64,000 nucleotides of DNA, taken from an uncultured Roseobacter sp. (GTDB lineage Bacteria; Pseudomonadota; Alphaproteobacteria; Rhodobacterales; Rhodobacteraceae). Of this stretch, positions 8,493-17,857 are shown piece by piece. The notes below the pieces were generated by a model, which had not been told where the DNA came from, did not search any database, and saw nothing but the letters and a program-made list of their open reading frames with translations. The position numbers and the translations under genes are program-made. Every line of letters begins with the position of its first letter. Position 1 is the first letter of the stretch. The DNA lies in the NCBI RefSeq assembly GCF_947492555.1, contig NZ_CANLNE010000002.1, positions 1,107,501 to 1,171,500 on the forward strand. Reading direction: 5' to 3'.

Positions 8493-8956
8493 CCGGTCGA
8501 ATTCCTGGATGTCCGCATCCGGATCGCACCGGCCTTGTACGGTATGATTGCGCAGAATAGGGCGACTTGTTTGCCACCTCCGGATTGGATTGTCGCGCCG
8601 CTCTTACCGTAGAGGTACTTTTTGCCGCTGTCGCAAACCGCGCAAAGCGGACCTTAACAAAAAACGCAACGAAAGCTCGGTTTGTGCGCAACCTGTGAAT
8701 TTGCCCCAGCTTGATCGGTGGACGAATGGCGGCTTTTCCATCACAGGTGGCATCAGATTTTTTGCTCGTGCAGTATTTTTGAAGCTGCGAGCGCACGCAG
8801 CGCGAAAACCGAATTCATAGGTTGGGCTCTCTGCGGTAATCTCACGGTTTAGGTCGGTTGACGGGTGCCAGCCCGAAGCAGACATTGACCTGAGGTGGCC
8901 TTTGGGGGGGCAGCGGACTGAACCGCCTTTCGCCTTCCTTCCGGCTCCGCGCCTCG
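8493..8956. other. Gap of about 460 bases without a supported gene
   Basis: Open frames exist on both strands (for example 8548-8820 plus and 8464-8796 minus), but they overlap, are Arg/Ala-rich and show no domain or good start. The sequence has the look of the non-coding, partly repetitive spacers seen in Roseobacter-group genomes; I cannot confirm that from one window. Confidence 0.4.
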
Positions 8957-9346
8957 TCACTCACATGTCATGCCAAAGACGCCGACATTGGGGACCCGCA
9001 ACAGACCGACAGCGCGATAGTCGTCCCCCACAACTGCCGAGATGATGCGCACTGAGGCAATGATCTCACTATACTCCAGATCTGTGAAATCGATGATTGT
9101 ATGTGGCCCGTCATGCGCACCTTGTGCAACTCTGATCGGGATAGCATCCTTCTCTTCAACCATACTCCATTCTTGTCCCCCCACCGAAATCGTCGCGCTG
9201 ATAATCGCGAGACCCGGAACACGGCCAAACCCATAACCGAATGTCGCGTCTGATCCATCCACAGCGGTACAGTAGACATCTCCGGTGGCAAACGCGGGTT
9301 GTGTTGTCAGAACACAAGTCAATGCGGCCAAAAATAGTTGTCTCAT
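8957..9346 (-). CDS. Hypothetical periplasmic protein
   Basis: 129 aa, not recognised. MRQLFLAALTCVLTTQPAFA is a clear signal peptide with an A-F-A cleavage site. The mature part is beta-strand rich with cysteines near both ends (VYCTAVDG and the final GMTCE), which could form a disulfide. It stands alone, with spacer on the right in this reading direction and a decayed ORF on the left. Confidence 0.6.
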   Translation of the reverse strand: MRQLFLAALTCVLTTQPAFATGDVYCTAVDGSDATFGYGFGRVPGLAIISATISVGGQEWSMVEEKDAIPIRVAQGAHDGPHTIIDFTDLEYSEIIASVRIISAVVGDDYRAVGLLRVPNVGVFGMTCE

Positions 9347-9424
9347 GGAAGTATTCCTTCTCCTTTGCGGCGTTCCCTTTCATCCAGTCCATCATCGTAA
9401 CATCTGAGCGCTGCACGGTGTAGA

Positions 9425-9689
9425 GCGTTTAATTGTCAGGATATTCGTATCGGACCTATCCAGACCGGCGTCGCCGGTCTGTGTGGGGGCGCGATTGAAG
9501 AGCCAACAGGCGATCCGGACACCCCGATCTACGATTTTGAGCTTTCCGGTGATCGGATACAGGCCACCGTGGAGGTCAAACCCAGCAAGGACTTTTCAAC
9601 TACCGCGCGTGCTGAGAATTTCATCAACGGCCCCCGACCTTGGCGAAACGATCGGACGCCTGAACGTATTCGAAGAGACCGGAGCGTAA
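9425..9689 (+). pseudogene. Remnant of an unidentified gene with a C-run frameshift
   Basis: A plausible protein frame runs from about 9425 (IRIGPIQTGVAGLCGGAIEE, then DPDTPIYDFELSGDRIQATV and AENFINGP). At the five-C run 9631-9635 it slips: removing one C continues as DLGETIGRLNVFEETGA and ends at the stop 9687-9689. I find no start codon with a ribosome site, so the 5' end is missing too. The composition looks protein-like, but I do not recognise the family. Confidence 0.35.
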
Positions 9690-9865
9690 AGGAACGATTT
9701 AAGATGGAGCTGCAACTGCACACAATCTCTTGCCTCGGCTTCAAGAATGTGGCGGGTCGGACACCCGCCGCAGTCGCTCAATATCCGGTGGCATTAACCC
9801 GCAGCATGCCCCGTCTTGATTGGGTGAAATACCTGTCCGGTCGCCTACAATGCCAACCCGTGTCC

Positions 9866-11083
9866 CTATGTGATCTTTACCGCGACATTTTCGTTGCTGG
9901 TCCGCGAACGTCTCAAGGCCGACGGTGTCATACCCACCTGTTTCTTGAATGCCTTGTAGAAAGACGATTTCGAGTTGAAGCCGACATCATAGGCTATGGC
10001 CAGAACGGTCTCTTCGGAATTCTCTATTCGCTCGACGGCGTCTTCGATGCGCCAACGGTTCACATAGTCAAAGAAATTACTGCCGATGGTTTCGTTCAAT
10101 GTCTGCGAAAGATAATTCGACGTAACCCCGATGTGCTTGGACAGGTCCCAAAGAGACAGATTGGGGTCGCGGTACAACAGGCTATTCTGCATTGCCGCTC
10201 TGATCTTGCGGGCCAGTCGCTGCGCCTGTTCGTCGGAAAGGGCGGATCGTTCGTATTTTTGCCCAAGTACGACCGATGGTTGTTCATCGCGTGTATCGGA
10301 TGTGGTTTCGCGGACCAGACCGGGTTTTTGCCGGAACCCCCAAAGCGCCAGAACCCAGATAACGGCAGTATTGACCAACACGTCGACAAGCGGTTGCTCC
10401 AGAACACTGGTCGGCAAAAGATGTACGCCGAACAGTTGCACGATGACGTTTGCTACATTGAAAATCAGGAAGCAGGCACAAACGATGCTGATCCACCAGA
10501 CCCAATAGAGTTCCCTGTGCTCTGTGCTCGAAAACAGGTCTTTCAGGCGTGTGTTGTAAGAGGTGAGCAACCGGATAATCAGGACAAGATAAAAGCCAAC
10601 CTGGCAATAAAAGAGGATCGTAAGCGCCCATATCGCAAAGATGATCACCGGGACCAGGGCATGATCCGTCGTCTCCTCGGCCTCCAATGCTTCGTAGACA
10701 CTGTTTGGCAGGATCAGGAACAAGACCGCGACGCATACACCGTAGATGGCGGGTATGGCATGCAAAACCTTGTACCTGAGATCGGAAAAGCTGCCTTCGG
10801 TTGTGAGCCCACGCACATAGAGCCAGAACAAGGGGGCCAACATCATCGAAAACGGCAAGTTGAGCGGAAGCAGGAATTTGATCAGACCATCGAAGCCATG
10901 CCCTGTCCCGATTGTATTCAGAATTGTTGGAGCGGAGGATGCGGCTTCGGCGACAAAGAACAAGCCAAGCGGCCAATAGATCTGTCGGTGCTGTTTTTTC
11001 AAAAGCAGAACGTTCGCGCAAAAGAGCGACACTCCCAGCAGGAAGCTGCAAAAGCCGAAATAGAGTAACTCTTCACTGGACAT
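9866..11083 (-). CDS. AraC-family regulator with N-terminal membrane domain
   Basis: 405 aa. The first 240 residues contain about seven hydrophobic helices (beginning LLYFGFCSFLLGVSLFCANV), a membrane sensor module. The last 110 residues are an AraC double HTH: NLSLWDLSKHIGVTSNYLSQ, then ETVLAIAYDVGFNSKSSFYK and FKKQVGMTPSALRRSR. This layout, a multi-TM sensor fused directly to an AraC domain, suggests membrane signals are passed straight to DNA. AGAGG lies upstream of the ATG. It is divergent from the membrane protein at 11377, a candidate target. Confidence 0.85.
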   Translation of the reverse strand: MSSEELLYFGFCSFLLGVSLFCANVLLLKKQHRQIYWPLGLFFVAEAASSAPTILNTIGTGHGFDGLIKFLLPLNLPFSMMLAPLFWLYVRGLTTEGSFSDLRYKVLHAIPAIYGVCVAVLFLILPNSVYEALEAEETTDHALVPVIIFAIWALTILFYCQVGFYLVLIIRLLTSYNTRLKDLFSSTEHRELYWVWWISIVCACFLIFNVANVIVQLFGVHLLPTSVLEQPLVDVLVNTAVIWVLALWGFRQKPGLVRETTSDTRDEQPSVVLGQKYERSALSDEQAQRLARKIRAAMQNSLLYRDPNLSLWDLSKHIGVTSNYLSQTLNETIGSNFFDYVNRWRIEDAVERIENSEETVLAIAYDVGFNSKSSFYKAFKKQVGMTPSALRRSRTSNENVAVKIT

Positions 11084-11376
11084 GCGTTGGACCTCTAACA
11101 GGTAAAAGCTTCATATCGGTCGTATGGGCGCTGCTCACCCTGTAAATGGTTTTCGCGTACAGGCAAGAACCAGGCGGCGTCGGTCACAGTGGCTGCAAGG
11201 CAGGATTACAGCGCTCCTCTTGTCGGTGTTTTCCGTCAGAATTGCTGCCGTCTGTGGGGCGTTCGCGAATTGTTTTTACCGACACGGGCGGACGACTGCA
11301 TTCCTTATGAGTGCGAATACTTTCTCCGGTTCGGGTGTCCGAACTCAAGCAAATCATAAGAACCGGAGCAGTAGAA

Positions 11377-12048
11377 GTGAATACAATCAACACGTCGGTC
11401 CCCACCACGTTCAACGCTAGTGAAAGCATCGAAACGCGGTCGCCCTTTTTCCTGCTAACGGAGTTCCTTGCGCCGGTGGCGCTGGTCGTCGCAGTTGTCC
11501 TCGTTATCCAGATCGACGTGAGGCTACTGGGAAACACCCTGCCTGAGAACTCCGTGACAGAGTTTTTTCAAGGCGCGCTTGTCATCTTTTCAGCGCTTGT
11601 TTTCGCGATGCGCGCTCGGCGGGAGACCAGATCACGCGGGTATCTGGTTATCGGTGCGACACTGTTCGCCTGCATGTTCATTAGAGAGAACGATGGGATG
11701 CTCGATCATGTTCAGCATGGCTTCTGGATTATTCCTGTAGCGGTCGTTGCACTGCTTGGCGGCTTTTCAGCCTATTTCTGGAGAGACAGCATTAAAGAGC
11801 CGTTTATGCATCACTTCGAAACTCGCGAAACGACCTTCATCTTCATTGGTCTCCTGGTGTTGCTGGTGTTCAGTCGCCTTTTTGGAACAGGCTCGCTGTG
11901 GCAACCGGTTATGGGCGAGGGATACGACACCTCCTTCAAAACGGTTGTGCAGGAAGGTCTTGAACTGCTTGGCTATTCGCTGATCGCCTACGGCGCTGTT
12001 CGCTCGGGTGCGTATTGTGAACAGGCTGGCGATCCCGTGACGTCTTGA
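11377..12048 (+). CDS. Hypothetical multi-pass membrane protein
   Basis: 223 aa from GTG 11377, chosen because CCGGAG lies just upstream; the open frame goes back to 11311 without a better start. There are about six hydrophobic helices, including LAPVALVVAVVLVIQIDVRL, GALVIFSALVFAMRA and TTFIFIGLLVLLVFSRLFGT. Conserved-looking polar spots include CMFIRENDGMLDHVQHG. I do not recognise the family. It is divergent from the membrane-bound AraC regulator, which may control it. Confidence 0.65.
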   Translation: MNTINTSVPTTFNASESIETRSPFFLLTEFLAPVALVVAVVLVIQIDVRLLGNTLPENSVTEFFQGALVIFSALVFAMRARRETRSRGYLVIGATLFACMFIRENDGMLDHVQHGFWIIPVAVVALLGGFSAYFWRDSIKEPFMHHFETRETTFIFIGLLVLLVFSRLFGTGSLWQPVMGEGYDTSFKTVVQEGLELLGYSLIAYGAVRSGAYCEQAGDPVTS

Positions 12049-12054
12049 TCGATG

Positions 12055-12093
12055 TCGGCCGGTTGTGCGCGGTTAGTACAGCCAACCGGCCGA
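12055..12093. terminator. Hairpin after the membrane protein gene
   Basis: TCGGCCGGTTG (12055-12065) pairs perfectly with CAACCGGCCGA (12083-12093) around a 17-nt loop, 7 nt after the stop codon at 12048. There is no U-run, so this may stabilise RNA or be a weak terminator between convergent genes. Confidence 0.4.
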
Positions 12094-12250
12094 ACCCCCA
12101 TGGCGAAAGACTTGATCGAGCATGATGCGGGCCTTCGCAAACCGGGCTCGGCTCACGCAAAGGGGCAGAGGGGAGGGGCCTTTACCGCTCCAAGGAGTAT
12201 GAAACGGCACGAGGCAGCCGTGCAAGCCATGCCACCCCGCGCCATTGACG

Positions 12251-12988
12251 TCAGAACTTGTAGATGATCGCGACGCCTGCCGACGCCTGGCTGCCCTTCT
12301 TCGTCAACGGGCTGTTGTCATACGAACCGCCAAATCTTTCATATGACAGCGAGCCGACGACTGCCGCCCGATCCGAGACCGGAACGGTTGCCGAAAACTG
12401 GGCGAGGGGGCTCAGCGTCGATCCAGGCGCGTAGGCACTGCGTGACCCGTTGGCTTCGGCGCCGGACACGCCGACGAGGTAGGCATTCATGTCGTCGTTG
12501 CGGTATCTCACGCCCACGGAAGCATCGAAATTGACCGATCCTGAAGAGAAGCTTGTGCCGAGGTGCGCTTGCGCTTCGTAGCCCTCATGGGCTGATGACA
12601 CATCGTGCAGAAACGCTGCCTGCACGTATACATCATTTGCAAAGGTTTGGCGGGCCGAAAACCCGATTTCGATTGCCGTATCGCGATCCAGCCCTTGAAA
12701 GAGAGCTGTATCTGGGAAATCCGGTCCTCCCCGCGGGCTAAGGTTCAGATTGAAGCCAAATCTGCTGGTATTGACCACCTTGTAGGCCAGGCCGTCAAAT
12801 CCGATGTGAAACGTCTCCGTATCATAGGCGATAAAGGGAAATCCGCTGAGACTGGTGTCATCGTCTCGATACAATTCCGTTTCCGTGCCGAGGCCAAAAC
12901 CGATGGTCCAATTGCCCTCCGCCATTGCTGCCGAGGTGAAACCAAAGACGGCACATACCTGTGCAATCAGCATCTTGCTGTTTTTCAT
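12251..12988 (-). CDS. MipA/OmpV family outer-membrane protein
   Basis: 245 aa from the ATG at 12988 (MKNSKMLIAQVCAVFGFTSA, signal peptide ending AMA). The mature chain is a beta-barrel with alternating strands (WTIGFGLGTETELYRDDD, then FPFIAYDTETFHIGFDGLAY) and ends GVAIIYKF with a terminal Phe, as expected for outer-membrane barrels. MipA proteins were described as scaffolds for murein hydrolase MltA; in most species their role is untested. It follows a beta-lactamase-like gene on the same strand, 62 nt downstream. Confidence 0.75.
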   Translation of the reverse strand: MKNSKMLIAQVCAVFGFTSAAMAEGNWTIGFGLGTETELYRDDDTSLSGFPFIAYDTETFHIGFDGLAYKVVNTSRFGFNLNLSPRGGPDFPDTALFQGLDRDTAIEIGFSARQTFANDVYVQAAFLHDVSSAHEGYEAQAHLGTSFSSGSVNFDASVGVRYRNDDMNAYLVGVSGAEANGSRSAYAPGSTLSPLAQFSATVPVSDRAAVVGSLSYERFGGSYDNSPLTKKGSQASAGVAIIYKF

Positions 12989-13050
12989 AGTGGTGTTCCA
13001 ATGATGTGTTTTGATGATTTTTGTTGGATGTCTGACGTGCCGCTGACTGG

Positions 13051-13854
13051 CTAGCGCCACGAGTTTTTTGGAAGGGCCCCAATCTTTGTCAGGACGTGTT
13101 GCACAGTCTCTTCCCGCTTGCGCCAATCTGTCTGACTGATCATGTCCAGGTTGAACGCGAAGACGTAGGTTTCAGTTTTGGGTCTGTCCCGTTCCACCCA
13201 GCCGACGCACCAACCGATATCAGGAACCCTGCCGCGCAGACCCCACCCTGTTTTGGCAAAGACTTTGCAGCCAGGTCTGCTCTCTGCGAGCATAACCTCC
13301 TTGGCTTGTGCGAACGTGCGCGGGGACAAAGGGAGGTCGCCCGAAACAAGCCGTGACAGGAATGCGATCTGCTCAAGGGCTGAGATTTCCAGCGGACCAC
13401 GCAACCAGTAGGTTGTCAGGTCCGAGGGGGCTCCGGTCATCTGGTTCCCGTAACTCAGTTCTCTCAACCACCACGTCATTTCTGCATGGCCAACTGATCT
13501 AACGATGTCCTGATACACCCGGACCGAAGAACTCTTGAATGCTGCTGTCAGGGTCTGATCCCTGTTCCAGGCGTCGGCAAACCCTGTGACGCCATCCCAT
13601 GAAACAGCCGTATCAGGTGCGGCTATCCCAGTTTCCAAGGCGACAAGAGTATGCGGGATATCCGATGTCGCCGCCGGAACAAATCCCTGCCTGGCGCGCT
13701 CCGGATTACTGATCCATAAGTGCTCATCCCCTATGCGACGGACCAAGATCGTCGATGCCCGTATGTTAACTCCAAAGTCCCAGAGGGTGTCACACAAATC
13801 CGTTGTCTTGTCGGATGCCGGTGATGCGGATGTCAGCGTTGTACACACTACCAT
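13051..13854 (-). CDS. Class D (OXA-like) beta-lactamase homologue lacking the catalytic Ser and Lys
   Basis: 267 aa. Several OXA motifs are in order: ISNPERARQGFVPA, ALETG with SWDG, the S-x-V motif (SSV, about 109-111), YGN (135-137), YWL and KTGWGLRG (201-207). The nucleophile motif is not intact: where OXA enzymes have P-A-S-T-F-K, this protein has P-A-A-T-S-D (residues 60-65), so both the acylated Ser and the carboxylated Lys are gone. The frame also lacks a signal peptide and is closed upstream by a stop. It is therefore very unlikely to hydrolyse beta-lactams. It may be a decaying gene or a repurposed fold. The protein-coding frame is otherwise intact. Confidence 0.8.
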   Translation of the reverse strand: MVVCTTLTSASPASDKTTDLCDTLWDFGVNIRASTILVRRIGDEHLWISNPERARQGFVPAATSDIPHTLVALETGIAAPDTAVSWDGVTGFADAWNRDQTLTAAFKSSSVRVYQDIVRSVGHAEMTWWLRELSYGNQMTGAPSDLTTYWLRGPLEISALEQIAFLSRLVSGDLPLSPRTFAQAKEVMLAESRPGCKVFAKTGWGLRGRVPDIGWCVGWVERDRPKTETYVFAFNLDMISQTDWRKREETVQHVLTKIGALPKNSWR

Positions 13855-14441
13855 TTTACTGAACCTGACCTTTTGCTTTTACGCAGAGTTGCGCCGCCAA
13901 ATCTTGACTGTGACTGGCTGCGCGGCCTCACAGATGAAAGGGTTGGCGAGGCTGGGCGCTCCCACCCATTGCCTGCCGCAGCAAATCGCTGTCGTTTGGG
14001 AAAAAGCATCTCAAGTACATGCACGATGTGGTGCAAGAAAACGCTCCCGCCACGCGGTGATTTTAACTATTGGAATTGCAACTGCCCTTCGCCTCATCCG
14101 TTTTCTCCTGCTCTAATCCGGCGCCTTGAACGAAAGCCCCTGCATGAATTGCTGGTAAGTGAGAACGGTACGCGTGGTCGTCCGATCCAATGGGCGCGGA
14201 CACTGAAATGAATGGGCTGGCTGCGTGGGACCTGTCCGTGCTTGCCACAAAATGCTGAAATGGGAGGCGTTGAGGTGCCGAATTCCCGCATTGAGAGTAG
14301 TGTGTTTAATTGAACTACCTGTGAGTGTTTTCAATGGAGATCGAATTGCAACACTCTGGAATCTCGTAAAAATTATTGTTCACAGGCTGTCGTCTGCTTG
14401 GTACCAAAATCGCAAGAATAAAAAGGCAGGCAGACAGGCAA
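13855..14441. other. Gap of about 590 bases without a supported gene
   Basis: Several short overlapping frames exist on both strands, none with a recognised domain. One plus-strand segment reads GKKHLKYMHDVVQENAPATR before a stop near 14060 and looks like the end of a real but decayed gene; I cannot identify it. The last 150 bases are AT-rich and probably contain the promoter of the Hint-domain gene. Confidence 0.4.
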
Positions 14442-15509
14442 ATGAAAACGGGCTTTCGAGGCACGTTCGTCATCTCCTGGTCGCAAACAGAAGTCGATGG
14501 TCTAGAGGCAGCACCGGTACAATCCTTGAGTGTAGGTGCAGCCTGGGCATGGCGGGGGGATGCGGTGCAGGTGGACGGTCCATCCGGCGTACTACGGCTG
14601 GACCGGGCAGACGGATCTCAAACATTGCGCAGGCGCGCAGCCAAGATGGTGCACAGGCTGGTTGGTGCCGCGCTGGAGGCGAGCCCGGTGGATGATCCCA
14701 CGCGGGATACCGATACCAGCAAGCTTGCAGATAGCAGTTTTGTCGTCACCGACGGCGCACAGAGTTATACCGTGACGGTGATCAACATCGGACGGGGCGC
14801 GCAGCCCTTGCTGATGTTTCTCGATGAACTCCCGCCACGGGGTACGGATTTGTGGATTGTGCACCACACGCTTGGGGTGAAACCGGCATTCGGGCGCGAA
14901 GCTGATAGCGGCGGTGTCATCTGTTTTACCGAAGGTACGCGCATCAACACGCCTGCTGGTCCGCAATTGGTGGAAGACTTGCGGGTCGGTGATCACATTC
15001 TGACAAAGGACAATGGCCCGCAGCCCATAGAGTGGATCGGCAGTCGGCGCATGACCGGCGCGCGGTTGTTCGCAATGCCGAGACTGCGTCCTGTACGCAT
15101 ACGCACGGGTGCATTGGGTGTCGAGCGGCCCGATCAGGAACTGCTGGTATCGCCGGAGCACCGGATGTTGATCACCGGTGCCGTTGCAGATGATCTGTTC
15201 AACACGCCTGAAGTCCTGGTTGCAGCCAAGGACCTGATCGACGGGCAGCGTATCTCAACTGATCTGAATGTGCGCGATGTGACCTATATCCATCTGCTGC
15301 TGCCCTCCCACAATGTGGTTTGGGCCAATGGCGTGGCGACGGAAAGCTTCCATCCGGCGAATGCGGCGTTTCACACCCTGGAAAGCTCGGACAAGGCGCG
15401 GCTGCTGGCCCGTCATCCCGATTTGGCCTTTGATCCGCATACCTACGGCGGATACGTGCGACGCAACCTCACCACGTCAGAGGCGGCGATACTGCAGCAC
15501 GCCGCCTGA
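14442..15509 (+). CDS. Hint (Hedgehog/intein) domain-containing protein
   Basis: 355 aa from ATG 14442 (MKTGFRGTFVISWSQTEVDG, a start seen in this family). Residues 1-155 form a domain of unknown role. The Hint fold begins at VICFTEGTRINTPAGPQLVE with the catalytic-type Cys, continues VGDHILTKDNGPQPIEWIGS, then SPEHRMLI and WANGVATESFHP. Such stand-alone Hint proteins are abundant in Roseobacter-group genomes and may self-cleave or act in secreted toxins or adhesins; here there is no obvious attached passenger or secretion signal. It converges with the TlpA gene, 6 nt away. Confidence 0.85.
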   Translation: MKTGFRGTFVISWSQTEVDGLEAAPVQSLSVGAAWAWRGDAVQVDGPSGVLRLDRADGSQTLRRRAAKMVHRLVGAALEASPVDDPTRDTDTSKLADSSFVVTDGAQSYTVTVINIGRGAQPLLMFLDELPPRGTDLWIVHHTLGVKPAFGREADSGGVICFTEGTRINTPAGPQLVEDLRVGDHILTKDNGPQPIEWIGSRRMTGARLFAMPRLRPVRIRTGALGVERPDQELLVSPEHRMLITGAVADDLFNTPEVLVAAKDLIDGQRISTDLNVRDVTYIHLLLPSHNVVWANGVATESFHPANAAFHTLESSDKARLLARHPDLAFDPHTYGGYVRRNLTTSEAAILQHAA

Positions 15510-15515
15510 AAAGGC

Positions 15516-16091
15516 CTAGCCGCCTGCAGCAAGGACGGCTGCGATTACCGCCTTGGCGCTGTCACTGGACCAGTCGGCATCACCACGGAGGCGGGCGACT
15601 TCGCGGCCTTCGCGGTCAATCAGCACGGTAATTGGCAATCCAAAGATGCCCATCTGGCTGGCCAGAGACTGGCGCGGGTCTTGATGGCGCGGCAGGTTGT
15701 CGACACCGATTTCCGCAAAGAATTTTTTGATGCCCTCGGGGGAATTCCGTCCAGTTGCGATAGTGACCACCTCGAAATCTTCTCCACCAAATTCTGCCTG
15801 CAACTCTGAGAGCTGCGGCATTTCCTTGCGGCAGGGTGCGCACCATGTGGCCCAGAAATTCAGCAGGATGTACTTACCCTTGTAGGCCTCCAGAGTCTCT
15901 TCGCCCGCGCCGTCAGCCAATTGATACGCGGCATCTGAAGTCGCCTCGGGGACCTCATGAAAGACCAGTTTTTTCATATCGCCGTCACGCAAAAGTGCGG
16001 CTTCGGCCAGATCCGCCTGCGCCATCACCGGAGCCAAGATTGCGCCTGCGCCAAGGGCCGTATAAACGAGCGCAGCAAATATTCTTTTCAT
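15516..16091 (-). CDS. TlpA-family periplasmic thioredoxin
   Basis: 191 aa. Signal peptide [20 protein letters not shown] followed by PVMAQA. Thioredoxin fold with the redox centre WCAPC in [20 protein letters not shown], and the cis-Pro segment [13 protein letters not shown]. The role is thiol reduction in the periplasm, typically for cytochrome maturation or protein repair. It is divergent from argH with a 24-nt gap, an arrangement common in Rhodobacterales. Confidence 0.93.
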   Translation of the reverse strand: MKRIFAALVYTALGAGAILAPVMAQADLAEAALLRDGDMKKLVFHEVPEATSDAAYQLADGAGEETLEAYKGKYILLNFWATWCAPCRKEMPQLSELQAEFGGEDFEVVTIATGRNSPEGIKKFFAEIGVDNLPRHQDPRQSLASQMGIFGLPITVLIDREGREVARLRGDADWSSDSAKAVIAAVLAAGG

Positions 16092-16115
16092 TTCCCCTCC
16101 GAAGGGTTCAGACCG

Positions 16116-17528
16116 ATGACAGACACACCCGCTTCCAGTGCCGCCAACACCTCGAACCAGATGTGGGGCGGTCGTTTTGCTGCCGGTCCGGATGCGATCA
16201 TGGAGGCGATCAACGCCTCCATTGGCTTCGACAAACGTATGGCAGCACAGGACATTGCGGGCTCACGTGCGCATGCCGCGATGCTCGGGGCAACCGGCAT
16301 TTTGGAAGCTAGCGATGTTGAGGCCATTCGGGAAGGCCTGCTCACAGTCTTGTCAGAAATCGAGGCCGGCACGTTTCAGTTTTCCACAGCACTTGAAGAC
16401 ATCCATATGAATGTCGAAGCGCGTTTGAAAGAGATCATCGGCGAACCTGCCGGGCGGTTGCACACCGGGCGCAGCCGCAACGATCAAGTGGCAACCGATT
16501 TCAAGCTTTGGGTGCGTGACCAGTTGGATGCCGCCGAAGGCGGGTTGATTGCGCTGATCACGGCGCTGCTGGCGCAGGCCGAGGCGGGCGCGGATTGGGT
16601 CATGCCGGGGTTTACGCACTTGCAGACCGCGCAGCCGGTCACATGGGGCCACCACATGATGGCCTATGTCGAGATGTTTGGCCGCGACCTGAGCCGCATG
16701 CGGGATGCGCGGGCGCGGATGAACACCTCGCCTCTGGGGGCTGCGGCGCTGGCGGGGACCTCTTTCCCGATTGATCGGCACATGACGGCAGAGGCGCTTG
16801 GGTTTGATAGCCCCGCGGCAAACTCGCTGGATGCCGTCAGCGACCGGGATTTCGCCCTGGAGTTTCTGGGAGCCGCGAGCATTTGCGCGGTTCACCTGAG
16901 CCGCTTTGCCGAAGAACTGGTGATCTGGTCCTCGGCGCAATTCCGCTTTGTAACCCTGAGTGACCGGTTTTCCACCGGCTCCTCCATCATGCCGCAAAAA
17001 AAGAACCCTGATGCTGCCGAGCTGATCCGCGCTAAGGTCGGGCGGATTTTCGGCGCCAATACTGCGCTGATGATGGTGATGAAAGGGCTGCCGCTGACCT
17101 ATTCCAAGGACATGCAGGAAGATAAGGAGCAGGTCTTTGACGCCGCCGACAACCTGATGCTGTCGCTGGCGGCGATGACCGGCATGGTATCCGACATGAC
17201 CGCCAATCGCGACAGCCTTGCCGCCGCTGCCGGATCAGGCTTTTCTACGGCAACCGATCTGGCCGATTGGCTGGTACGCGTCCTCGGTCTGCCGTTCCGC
17301 GATGCGCATCACATCACCGGCAGCCTTGTCGCTATGGCCGAAAGCAAGGGCTGCGATTTGCCGGACCTGACTCTCGACGATATGGCATCGGTACATGCCG
17401 GGATTACGGCCGAGGTCTTCGATGTGCTCGGGGTTGAAAATTCCGTCAATAGCCGTACCTCTTATGGAGGTACCGCACCGGAGCAGGTGCGTATTCAGAT
17501 CGCCCGCTGGAAGGAGAAGATCGCATGA
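16116..17528 (+). CDS. argH: Argininosuccinate lyase
   Basis: 470 aa from ATG 16116. Catalyses the last step of arginine synthesis, splitting argininosuccinate into arginine and fumarate; cytosolic homotetramer. Family hallmarks: [20 protein letters not shown] at the start, [25 protein letters not shown], and the fumarase/ASL signature [20 protein letters not shown]. Its stop overlaps the ATG of a small lipoprotein gene (ATGA), so the two are translationally coupled. Confidence 0.97.
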   Translation: MTDTPASSAANTSNQMWGGRFAAGPDAIMEAINASIGFDKRMAAQDIAGSRAHAAMLGATGILEASDVEAIREGLLTVLSEIEAGTFQFSTALEDIHMNVEARLKEIIGEPAGRLHTGRSRNDQVATDFKLWVRDQLDAAEGGLIALITALLAQAEAGADWVMPGFTHLQTAQPVTWGHHMMAYVEMFGRDLSRMRDARARMNTSPLGAAALAGTSFPIDRHMTAEALGFDSPAANSLDAVSDRDFALEFLGAASICAVHLSRFAEELVIWSSAQFRFVTLSDRFSTGSSIMPQKKNPDAAELIRAKVGRIFGANTALMMVMKGLPLTYSKDMQEDKEQVFDAADNLMLSLAAMTGMVSDMTANRDSLAAAAGSGFSTATDLADWLVRVLGLPFRDAHHITGSLVAMAESKGCDLPDLTLDDMASVHAGITAEVFDVLGVENSVNSRTSYGGTAPEQVRIQIARWKEKIA

Positions 17529-17698
17529 CCCGCCTGACGCTTTTGTTGCTGTGTACGGCGCTTGCGGCTTGCGGGGCCGATGGCGAGCCGGTCACGCCGC
17601 AGGTCAACGGAGGTGTGACCATCAATCAAAACGGCATCTATCCCAGCGCCTCTGTTGGCGTCGGTAAAGGCCCGATCTCAGTCTGGTTAGGGCTGTGA
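17525..17698 (+). CDS. Small lipoprotein, argH-linked
   Basis: 57 aa. [20 protein letters not shown] carries a lipobox (LAAC), then a short tail [20 protein letters not shown] ending in SVWLGL. Start and stop both overlap neighbours (ATGA with argH, TGATG with the next gene). Function unknown; the position directly after argH suggests a conserved small exported protein. Confidence 0.7.
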   Translation: MTRLTLLLLCTALAACGADGEPVTPQVNGGVTINQNGIYPSASVGVGKGPISVWLGL

Positions 17699-17856
17699 TG
17701 CGCTGCACTGCAATTCTGGGATGTGTCTTTGCCTTGGCGGCTTGTACCGGCTCTCATAATCAAGCGGCGAAACCTGCGGCCTCGGAACCCCAGGACAGCA
17801 ACGCAAGCATCCGCCTCTCCGGCACGGCGATCATCGGCTATGTAAAGGACCAATAG
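17698..17856 (+). CDS. Second small lipoprotein, argH-linked
   Basis: 52 aa. [20 protein letters not shown] has a lipobox (LAAC). The tail ends SIRLSGTAIIGYVKDQ. It starts on the last base of the preceding stop (TGATG) and ends one base before the GTG of the DUF2834 gene. Like its neighbour, it is a lipid anchor with a very short mature part. Function unknown. Confidence 0.65.
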   Translation: MRCTAILGCVFALAACTGSHNQAAKPAASEPQDSNASIRLSGTAIIGYVKDQ

Positions 17857-17857
17857 G

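Noticed and set aside
8548-8820. 90-aa plus-strand ORF in the spacer after tetR
   Set aside because: Arg-rich, no ribosome site, overlapped by an equally long minus-strand frame; probably non-coding.
10182-10195. CTGCATTGCCG within the AraC gene
   Set aside because: Resembles the ethylmalonyl palindrome but lacks the GGCA arm and is inside a coding region.
9569-11068. 499-aa plus-strand ORF
   Set aside because: Antisense of the AraC-family regulator; no domain, unusual residue content.
14990-15000. GGTGATCACA in the Hint gene
   Set aside because: Looks like half of the TCA operator but lies in coding sequence and is unpaired.
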